This document shows, one piece after another, positions 1 to 6,027 of a DNA stretch of 41,164 bases. Position 1 is the first letter of the stretch. Each line of letters opens with the position of its first letter. This stretch comes from Fimenecus sp045532175 (GTDB lineage: Bacteria > Bacillota > Clostridia > Oscillospirales > Acutalibacteraceae), in the NCBI GenBank assembly GCA_045532175.1, contig JAZSFK010000045.1, positions 1 to 41,164 of the forward strand, written 5' to 3'. A model generated the notes under the pieces. The model was not told where the DNA came from. It made no database searches and saw only the letters and a list, made by a program, of their open reading frames with translations. The position numbers and the translations under genes are program-made.

Positions 1-1
1 T

Positions 2-115
2 TTAAAGGTTGATATCTGCTCAAATTGCCACCCATTCTTCACAGGTAAGCAGAAGCTTGTTGATACAGGCGGACGTGTTGACAGATTTAACAAACGTTAC
101 AATCTCTCTAAATAA
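2..115 (+). CDS. rpmE: 50S ribosomal protein bL31 (3' end only)
   Basis: This is the C-terminal 37 residues of ribosomal protein bL31; the gene begins before the window. The reading frame gives a CSNCHPFFTGKQK segment followed by DTGGRVDRFNKRY, the usual closing signature of bL31. The two visible cysteines of the CxxC pair suggest the zinc-binding form of the protein, although the upstream cysteines are outside the window. The stop is TAA at 113-115 and a hairpin terminator follows directly, so this is the last gene of its transcript. Confidence is limited only by the truncation. Confidence 0.92.
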   Translation, partial: LKVDICSNCHPFFTGKQKLVDTGGRVDRFNKRYNLSK

Positions 116-131
116 TTTTAGACGACATTAC

Positions 132-166
132 GGTGGTACAATACTTTGTGCCACCTTTTGTTTTTT
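132..166 (+). terminator. Intrinsic terminator after rpmE
   Basis: An inverted repeat (GGTGGTACAA at 132-141 against TTGTGCCACC at 146-155, with one G-U pair) has a 4-base loop and is followed by a T-rich run to 166. It ends the rpmE transcript. Confidence 0.85.
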
Positions 167-198
167 AATGTAACCATCTCATAAATCTTAGTTACAAT

Positions 199-420
199 TC
201 TCAACGGCTGTTTTTCCGCCATACCTCGTCCAAAATACTCGCCAATACACAAAGTATTGCCTCCGTTTTTTGACGGCTCTGACGAAAAACCATCTCGCTG
301 ATAATTGCAACACGATTTATTCAGCGATTACTATGTGTCGAAGAGATTAGTCTTATCAAAAATCTCCAAGGCTATTTTTCCGTCATACCTCGTCCGAAAT
401 ACTCGCCAATACACAAAATT
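199..420. repeat. Two-copy ~55-bp direct repeat between rpmE and yigZ
   Basis: The gap from 116 to 433 holds the rpmE terminator and then two imperfect copies of a ~55-bp sequence, at about 199-254 and 362-419. Each contains CATACCTCGTCC, then TACTCGCCAATACACAAA. Between them lies a short inverted repeat (TCGCTGA at 295-301 against TCAGCGA at 321-327). The second copy runs almost to the yigZ ribosome binding site. No gene is supported here. An upstream in-frame extension of yigZ to 305 would be translated from this repeat and is not credible. Confidence 0.7.
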
Positions 421-433
421 CAGGGTGAAAATA

Positions 434-1057
434 ATGTCAAAAGAATACAGAACAGTTAAAGAATTTAACAGTGACGAATATATCGTAAAGCGTTCCCGAT
501 TTATCGGCTACGCTAAACCCGTCGTGTCCGTTGAACAGGCGAATGCCTTTATTGCTGAAATAAAATCGAAGCATTGGGATGCAACCCATAATGTTTACGC
601 ATATATTCTTCGTGAGGGTGGAGTAAAGCGATATTCTGATGACGGTGAACCGCAGGGAACAGCAGGTGTACCATGTCTTGATGTGCTTGAAAAAGAAAAC
701 CTCGTTGATGTCTGCGTTGTGGTGACACGTTATTTTGGCGGTATTCTGCTCGGCGGTGGCGGACTTGTCCGTGCCTATTCTCACAGTGCTAAAATCGCTG
801 TTGACAGTGCAAAAATTATTACTATGGCTCATTGTCTTGATTTGGCGGTTGAATGTGATTATACTTTTTATGGCAAATTAAACGATTTTCTTTCCCGTGA
901 AGAAACCGTAATTTTAGATACGGAATTTACTGATAATGTAAAAATCATTTTCAGAATAAAAGGTGAAAACAAAGGTAACATTGATGCAAAACTTACCGAT
1001 TTAAGTAACGGAAAGGTCATTTCCACAATTATTTCAGAAAATTTTTGCGAATTTTAA
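434..1057 (+). CDS. YigZ/IMPACT family protein (UPF0029)
   Basis: A 207-residue protein of the YigZ/IMPACT (UPF0029) family. The hallmarks are SDDGEPQGTAG near residues 68-78 and VTRYFGGILLGGGGL near 97-111; the remaining C-terminal part fits the small ferredoxin-like second domain of the family. Length matches the usual ~200-215 residues. The family is linked to translation or stress control through the eukaryotic IMPACT homologue, but the bacterial role is not settled. I start at ATG 434, preceded by AGGGTGA, because everything upstream in frame lies in a local DNA repeat. It appears to be a single gene between the rpmE terminator and dgt. Confidence 0.9.
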   Translation: MSKEYRTVKEFNSDEYIVKRSRFIGYAKPVVSVEQANAFIAEIKSKHWDATHNVYAYILREGGVKRYSDDGEPQGTAGVPCLDVLEKENLVDVCVVVTRYFGGILLGGGGLVRAYSHSAKIAVDSAKIITMAHCLDLAVECDYTFYGKLNDFLSREETVILDTEFTDNVKIIFRIKGENKGNIDAKLTDLSNGKVISTIISENFCEF

Positions 1058-1136
1058 AATTTTTCAGAAAAAAATAAAGGGTTTTTGTTTTTTTCTGCGT
1101 ATATATAATTAGAAGGGTAAAAAAGGAGGCATTTTA

Positions 1137-2150
1137 ATGACTGTAAGAGAAAAAATTGAAAATAATGAGAGATTATTGTTGTCAGATAAAGCTTGTCTTA
1201 GTGTTGATTCCAAAGGCAGAGTAACAGAAGAAGAAAAATGCTCCTTGAGAACTGATTTCCAACGTGACAGGGACAGAATTATTCATTCCAACTCTTTCCG
1301 CAGGTTAAAGCACAAAACGCAGGTTTTCCTTTCTCCCGAGGGTGACCATTACAGAACACGACTTACCCATACTCTTGAGGTTTCACAGATTGCAAGAACA
1401 ATTGCAAACGGACTTTCCCTTAACGGTGATTTGACTGAGGCAGTTGCTCTTGGACACGATTTGGGACATACCCCATTCGGACACGCAGGGGAGAGAGCAT
1501 TAAACTCTGTTTTCCCGGGCGGTTTTCGTCACTATGACCAGAGTTTGAGAGTTGTTGAAAAACTTGAAAAAAACGGCAAAGGGCTTAATCTTACTTACGA
1601 AGTTCGTGACGGTATTGCTTGTCACACACGTGGTAAAGAAGCAGATACTCTTGAGGGCAGAATAGTTAAACTTGCCGATAAAATTGCATATATAAACCAT
1701 GATATTGACGACGCAGTCCGTGCAGGAGTTATGTGCGAGGAGGATATTCCTCTTGAAATCCGCAAAGCATTAGGATTTAAAAAATCTGCAAGAATAAATA
1801 CGATGGTGTTAAATGTTGTAGAGAATAGTGTTGATGACATTGTTTTTTCACCCGATGTTCAGCAACCCTTTGATGAGCTTCACGCCTTTATGTTTGACAA
1901 GGTTTACACAAACCCCGTTTGTAAGGGTGAGGAAACAAAGGCTATTGAAATTATTCTTCGTCTTTATGAGTATTTCTTAAAGAATCCCGACAGAATTCCA
2001 ATGGCGTATCATTACATAATTGACGCAGAAGGTGTTGAAAGAGCAGTTTGCGACTATATCGCAGGTATGAGTGACAGATATCTTCTCGCAGTTTATAAAA
2101 GAATATTCATCCCGGATTCCTGGGTTGATGTGGGACTTGAGGAGGGGTAG
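1137..2150 (+). CDS. dgt: dGTPase-like HD-domain dNTP triphosphohydrolase
   Basis: A 337-residue deoxyguanosinetriphosphate triphosphohydrolase-like protein, which cleaves dNTPs to the nucleoside and tripolyphosphate. The HD metal site is visible: H78 in RLTHTLE, H107-D108 in GHDLGHTPFGH, and a later aspartate in KLADKIAYINHDIDDA. The N-terminal FRRLKHKTQVF and PEGDHYRTRLTH are family signatures. The start at ATG 1137 follows AAGGAGG with good spacing. It is the first gene of a dgt-dnaG-rpoD cluster, an arrangement common in Clostridia; dnaG begins three bases after its stop, so the two are probably translationally coupled. Length is typical of the short Firmicutes type. Confidence 0.94.
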   Translation: MTVREKIENNERLLLSDKACLSVDSKGRVTEEEKCSLRTDFQRDRDRIIHSNSFRRLKHKTQVFLSPEGDHYRTRLTHTLEVSQIARTIANGLSLNGDLTEAVALGHDLGHTPFGHAGERALNSVFPGGFRHYDQSLRVVEKLEKNGKGLNLTYEVRDGIACHTRGKEADTLEGRIVKLADKIAYINHDIDDAVRAGVMCEEDIPLEIRKALGFKKSARINTMVLNVVENSVDDIVFSPDVQQPFDELHAFMFDKVYTNPVCKGEETKAIEIILRLYEYFLKNPDRIPMAYHYIIDAEGVERAVCDYIAGMSDRYLLAVYKRIFIPDSWVDVGLEEG

Positions 2151-2152
2151 TA

Positions 2153-3898
2153 TTGGCATTATCTGATGATTTTTTGACTGAACTTCGTAACCGTGCCGAC
2201 ATAGAAAGTACTATTTCTTCTTATGTGAACCTTAAAAGGGCAGGACGAATCAGCAAAGGACTTTGTCCTTTCCACGGTGAAAAAACCGCATCATTCACCG
2301 TTTATCCTGATACACAGTCCTATTACTGCTTCGGTTGCGGTAACGGTGGCGACGTAATAACATTCATAAAAAATATTGAAAATCTTGACTATATTGATGC
2401 TGTCAGGTTTTTAGCAGACCGTGTGGGGTTAGATGTACCTGACGAAAATAATTACGACAGCACAATGAACAAACGACGACTCCGTATGTTGGAGGCTAAT
2501 CGTGAGGCTGCAAGATTTTTCCACAATTGTCTTAAAACACAGGACGGTACAATCGGTTACAGATATTTTAAGGACAGAGGTCTTACGGACGACACAATCC
2601 GTAAATTCGGATTGGGTTTTGCACCCGATTCATTCAATGCCCTTACAAATTATCTTATGAAGTTGGGATATACCAAGGATGAATTGGTCTATGCAAACCT
2701 TGCAAGACGTTCACAGAAGAATCCCAATAACATTTACGACAATTTCAGAAACCGCGTGATGTTCCCCATAATTGATGTTAAGGGAAATGTAATTGCCTTT
2801 GGCGGACGAGTTATGGACGACTCGAAGCCAAAATATCTGAATACCTCGGATACGTTGGTTTATAAAAAGAGTCAAGGAGTTTTTGCTCTTAATCTTGCCA
2901 AAAAAAGCGGTAAGGACAGCTTGATTTTATGCGAGGGCTATATGGACGTTATTGCACTTCATCAGGCAGGCTTTACAAATGCTGTTGCAGGACTTGGTAC
3001 TGCACTTACAAGTGAACAGGCACAGCTTTTGTCACGTTATGCATCCGAAATTCTTATTTCCTATGATGCTGACGAGGCGGGGCAGAAGGCGGCGGCAAGA
3101 GCATTGACCATCTTTAAAAACACAAATGCGAAGATTAAAATTCTTCGTTTGAGTGGTGGCAAGGACCCTGACGAGATAATTAAGAATTATGGTGTTGAAA
3201 AAATGAAAGCCATAATCACAGGTGCGGCAAACGAGGTTGAATTTGCACTTTTGCGAGAACACAGCAAATACGATTTGGCAAGCGACGACGGTAAACGTCA
3301 GTATTTACAGGCAGCAATCAAGGTTCTTTCTACTGTCGGTGCTATTGAGCTTGAAATTTACGCTTCCCGGATTGCTAACGAATTGTCAGTTGCCAAGGAG
3401 GTTATAATCTCTGAGGCAAAACGTCAGGCAAAAAGAAATGTTGTTGTGGAACGCAAGAAGGAGTTTACCCAAATCCAACGTCAGGAGGATATTCTGGACA
3501 AGCTTAATTCTCAACGTAAATCATTTTACCGTGCTGCAAAGGCAGAGGAAATGCTTATAGCACTTGTTATGGCAAACCCCGAATTTCTTCCGGGCATTGA
3601 TGAAAAATTAACTTTTGAGGATTTTGTGACGGATTTTAACAGACGAATATATAAGGCCGTTACGGACAGACTCCGTCAGGGTAAATCTGCTGAGATTTCC
3701 TTCCTCTACGGTGAACTTACAGAGGATGAAATCAGTGCGGTGGCAAAAATACAAACAATTTCACACACTCTTAAAAATACAATGGCAGAGTGTATGGATT
3801 GTATAAATGTAATTTTAGATGAAAAAAATAAGAAAAGCCTTAAAGATGTAGATGTGGAAAACATCAGTGATGAGGATTTCTTAAAATTTTTTAAATAA
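2153..3898 (+). CDS. dnaG: DNA primase DnaG
   Basis: A 581-residue primase that makes RNA primers at the replication fork. The N-terminal CHC2 zinc finger is complete: C38 and H41 in LCPFHGEKTASF, C59 and C62 in YYCFGCGNGGD. The catalytic core follows, with the TOPRIM motif LILCEGYMDVIAL near 257-270 and the acidic YDADEAGQKAA motif. The C-terminal ~130 residues fit the DnaB-helicase-binding region. The start is TTG at 2153, directly behind GAGGAGGGG, which overlaps the end of dgt; a leucine codon start and the 2-base gap suggest coupling to dgt. rpoD follows after 27 bases. Confidence 0.96.
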   Translation: MALSDDFLTELRNRADIESTISSYVNLKRAGRISKGLCPFHGEKTASFTVYPDTQSYYCFGCGNGGDVITFIKNIENLDYIDAVRFLADRVGLDVPDENNYDSTMNKRRLRMLEANREAARFFHNCLKTQDGTIGYRYFKDRGLTDDTIRKFGLGFAPDSFNALTNYLMKLGYTKDELVYANLARRSQKNPNNIYDNFRNRVMFPIIDVKGNVIAFGGRVMDDSKPKYLNTSDTLVYKKSQGVFALNLAKKSGKDSLILCEGYMDVIALHQAGFTNAVAGLGTALTSEQAQLLSRYASEILISYDADEAGQKAAARALTIFKNTNAKIKILRLSGGKDPDEIIKNYGVEKMKAIITGAANEVEFALLREHSKYDLASDDGKRQYLQAAIKVLSTVGAIELEIYASRIANELSVAKEVIISEAKRQAKRNVVVERKKEFTQIQRQEDILDKLNSQRKSFYRAAKAEEMLIALVMANPEFLPGIDEKLTFEDFVTDFNRRIYKAVTDRLRQGKSAEISFLYGELTEDEISAVAKIQTISHTLKNTMAECMDCINVILDEKNKKSLKDVDVENISDEDFLKFFK

Positions 3899-3925
3899 TC
3901 TTTTTGAAAAGTGAAGGAGAAAACA

Positions 3926-5017
3926 ATGGAAAATATTGATAAGAAATCAGCCTTGAAAGCCTTGGTTGAAAAAGGTAAAGCAGTAGGTAAACTCACAACT
4001 CAGGAAATTGATAATGCAATTCTTGAACTTGATATTGAAATGGAAGAGCTTGATAAACTCTATGAGCTTATTGAATCAAACAATATTGAACTTATCGACG
4101 ACCTTGGTGATATGGCTCACGATGCAATCACTGATGAAACAGATATGGCAAAGAGCGATGACGGTGGCGAGGGTGACTCAAAAACTATTGTTATGGATGA
4201 CCCTGTAAGAGTTTATCTTAAAGAAATCGGTCGTGTTCCGCTTCTTACATCAGAAGAGGAAATTGAACTTGCTATCCGTATAGCAGATGACGATAAAAAG
4301 GCTAAGCAAAGACTTGCTGAGGCAAACCTTCGTCTTGTTGTTAGTATTGCAAAAAGATATGTTGGTCGTGGAATGCAGTTCCTTGACCTTATTCAGGAGG
4401 GTAACTTAGGTCTTATCAAGGCGGTTGACAAGTTTGACTATACAAAGGGCTTTAAGTTCTCAACCTATGCTACATGGTGGATTAGACAGGCTATTACCCG
4501 TGCTATTGCTGACCAGGCAAGAACAATCCGTATTCCTGTTCACATGGTTGAAACAATCAATAAAGTTAAAAAGACAAGCAGTCAGCTTCTTCATAAGAAC
4601 GGTCACGACCCGTCAGCGGAGGAAATTGCTGAAGAACTTGATATGTCACCTGATAAGGTTCGTGAGATTCTTCGTCTTGCACAGGAGCCTGTTTCACTTG
4701 AAACACCAATCGGTGAGGAGGAAGACACCCATTTAGGTGACTTTATTCCTGACGACGATGCACTTTCACCTGCAGATGCAGCTTCAATTTCGCTTCTTAA
4801 GGAGCAACTTGCAGAGGTACTTAAAACACTTACTCCTCGTGAAGAAAAAGTTCTTTCACTCCGTTTCGGTCTTGAAGACGGACATCCAAGAACACTTGAA
4901 GAAGTAGGTAAGGAGTTCAATGTTACCCGTGAACGTATCCGTCAGATTGAAGCAAAGGCTCTTCGCAAGCTTCGTCATCCAAGCAGAAGCAAAAAACTCC
5001 GTGACTTCCTTGATTGA
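3926..5017 (+). CDS. rpoD: RNA polymerase primary sigma factor RpoD/SigA
   Basis: The primary sigma factor, 363 residues from ATG 3926, which sits 8 bases behind GAAGGAG. A GTG at 3911 in the same frame lies within that ribosome binding site and is less likely. Region 1.1 is short. Region 1.2 is DPVRVYLKEIGRVPLL, region 2 includes NLRLVVSIAKRYVGRGM and FSTYATWWIRQAITRA (2.3/2.4), and region 4.2 ends with TRERIRQIEAKALRKLRHP. It recognises TTGACA/TATAAT promoters, which abound in this window. It is the last gene of the dgt-dnaG-rpoD cluster and is followed by a strong hairpin. Confidence 0.97.
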   Translation: MENIDKKSALKALVEKGKAVGKLTTQEIDNAILELDIEMEELDKLYELIESNNIELIDDLGDMAHDAITDETDMAKSDDGGEGDSKTIVMDDPVRVYLKEIGRVPLLTSEEEIELAIRIADDDKKAKQRLAEANLRLVVSIAKRYVGRGMQFLDLIQEGNLGLIKAVDKFDYTKGFKFSTYATWWIRQAITRAIADQARTIRIPVHMVETINKVKKTSSQLLHKNGHDPSAEEIAEELDMSPDKVREILRLAQEPVSLETPIGEEEDTHLGDFIPDDDALSPADAASISLLKEQLAEVLKTLTPREEKVLSLRFGLEDGHPRTLEEVGKEFNVTRERIRQIEAKALRKLRHPSRSKKLRDFLD

Positions 5018-5040
5018 TGCTTAAATATTGTTTTTTACAG

Positions 5041-5078
5041 AATAACAGCCCCACTTTTTTGTGGAGCTGTTATTTTTA
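5041..5078 (+). terminator. Intrinsic terminator after rpoD
   Basis: AATAACAGC and CCAC pair with GTGG and GCTGTTATT across a T-rich loop (5041-5073), with a TTTTTATA tail. It closes the dgt-dnaG-rpoD transcript. Confidence 0.88.
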
Positions 5079-5089
5079 TATAAGTATTC

Positions 5090-5132
5090 AAATTTGCACT
5101 TTGCACTTTGCGTTTTGCACTTTGCGTTTTAT
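5090..5132. repeat. Short tandem TTTGCACTTTGCG-type repeat
   Basis: The stretch just after the rpoD terminator repeats TTTGCAC and TTTGCGT units several times in about 40 bases. No coding potential is visible. It separates rpoD from the iteron-like region. Confidence 0.55.
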
Positions 5133-5139
5133 TTTATTG

Positions 5140-5148
5140 TGTGAAAAA
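5140..5148 (-). promoter_or_regulatory. DnaA-box-like 9-mer
   Basis: TGTGAAAAA on the plus strand is TTTTTCACA on the minus strand, which fits the relaxed DnaA box consensus TTWTNCACA. It lies 12 bases before the first iteron-like repeat. A single relaxed 9-mer can occur by chance in AT-rich DNA; only the context makes it notable. Confidence 0.35.
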
Positions 5149-5160
5149 ACTATGGAAGCA

Positions 5161-5248
5161 TAGTAAAAATTACCACACCCAACCGCAAAATCTACCATAC
5201 CCCATCGTAGAATTTACCATACAGTATAGTAGAAATTACCATCAATAA
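5161..5248 (+). repeat. Four tandem 22-bp iteron-like repeats
   Basis: Four head-to-tail units of exactly 22 bp begin at 5161, 5183, 5205 and 5227. The best-conserved core is GTAGAAATTACCAT; the units differ at a few positions. In three of the four the core holds a short inverted repeat (GTA...TAC). A 22-bp period, about two helical turns, is typical of iterons bound by plasmid replication initiators. The gene about 210 bp downstream encodes a RepA_N-type protein, the expected binder. The repeat array is seen directly; its role as a binding array is inferred. Confidence 0.75.
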
Positions 5249-5280
5249 ATAAGAAAATAAATAAGAAAATAAATAATATT
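5245..5280 (+). repeat. Three AT-rich 12-mers (possible unwinding element)
   Basis: ATAAATAAGAAA occurs twice in tandem and a third unit reads ATAAATAATATT. The array directly abuts the last iteron-like repeat. AT-rich tandem 12- or 13-mers next to iterons are the usual form of a DNA unwinding element at replication origins. The function here is inferred from position and composition. Confidence 0.55.
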
Positions 5281-5291
5281 TATGATAATAG

Positions 5292-5303
5292 TTAACCGGT
5301 TAA
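5292..5303. promoter_or_regulatory. 12-bp perfect palindrome
   Basis: TTAACCGGTTAA is a perfect palindrome 157 bp before the RepA_N-like start codon. It could be an operator for a dimeric regulator. A second structure, CGTCCCGG/CCGGGACG with a 5-base loop at 5400-5420, lies closer to the gene and may form a hairpin in its leader. Confidence 0.4.
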
Positions 5304-5459
5304 TTAATTTTTATTTTTTTCAAGATTTACAGTTAAAAATTATCTAAAAACACTCTCAAATGTAAACATTCTGTAAACAATAGCCCTTTTTTTAGAAAAC
5401 GTCCCGGATTTCCCGGGACGAAATTGCGTTTTCCCGCTATATATGGAGGGTATTTTTTT

Positions 5460-6014
5460 ATGAGTAATGATATTTATTGTATTTTTCCTATGGAATTAGT
5501 GACAAATGAGAGATATAAACACCTGTCATCCAACAGTAAAATCTTATATTGTTTATTTCTGAACAGAGCAAAATTTTCAAAAAAGAATCACAAGCAATTC
5601 AGTGATGAAAAAGGAGTTTTTATTTATTACACTAATTCACAAATTCAAGAGCATTTATGCTGTGCTTCCAAAACTGCTACAAGTTTACTTAAAGAGCTTG
5701 AAAAAGCAGAGCTTATCAAAAAAGAATATCAGCAAAGAGGTCTTCCGCTTAAAATTTATGTAAAAGATATTCGCAGTGAAAATAATAGTACATATTCTCG
5801 CTCTGAAAAGCCACAGGACAAGCCTTTTTCAAAGCAGTATTATGAATCAAATTACAATGGAAAGCCTGTCAGATGGCAAAATACACAGGAGGAGAAGGAA
5901 GCAAGCTTTGATGTTGAAAGAGCAGAGAGAAGGGCACGTGAACGTCGTGTGAATTTTGGCGATATAAAAAGAAATCAACGCCGAACCCAAAATACAGATT
6001 CGACGTTGTATTAA
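5460..6014 (+). CDS. RepA_N-type replication initiator-like protein
   Basis: A 184-residue protein. Residues 1-104 follow the RepA_N pattern: IFPMELVTNERYKHLSSNSK, then ILYCLFLNRAKFSKKN, an acidic GVFIYYTN turn, a helix rich in CCASKTATSLLKELEKAELI, and LPLKIYVKD. This is the winged-helix DNA-binding domain of initiators of theta-replicating Gram-positive plasmids and related elements. The tail (105-184) is short and basic, with DVERAERRARERRVNFG, whereas plasmid RepA_N initiators are usually longer. I start at ATG 5460 behind GGAGGG; an upstream in-frame start at 5424 has no such site. The gene is alone, downstream of tandem 22-bp repeats, and is convergent with the transporter gene. It could initiate replication, or be a domesticated regulator. 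Confidence 0.7.
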   Translation: MSNDIYCIFPMELVTNERYKHLSSNSKILYCLFLNRAKFSKKNHKQFSDEKGVFIYYTNSQIQEHLCCASKTATSLLKELEKAELIKKEYQQRGLPLKIYVKDIRSENNSTYSRSEKPQDKPFSKQYYESNYNGKPVRWQNTQEEKEASFDVERAERRARERRVNFGDIKRNQRRTQNTDSTLY

Positions 6015-6027
6015 ATAAACTAATTAT

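Noticed and set aside
305..433. Upstream in-frame extension of the YigZ-family gene
   Set aside because: It lies in a local DNA repeat, does not match the family, and a better placed ATG with a ribosome binding site is at 434.
1065..1097. Terminator between yigZ and dgt
   Set aside because: CAGAAAAAAA/TTTTTTTCTG is an inverted repeat but is almost all A-T with a 13-base loop and no following T-run; too weak to call.
5161..5280. CRISPR array
   Set aside because: The 22-bp units are directly abutting with no spacers, and there are no cas genes. The pattern is that of iterons.
5400..5420. Intrinsic terminator before the RepA_N-like gene
   Set aside because: The CGTCCCGG/CCGGGACG hairpin has no T-run directly after it; it may be a leader structure or operator instead.
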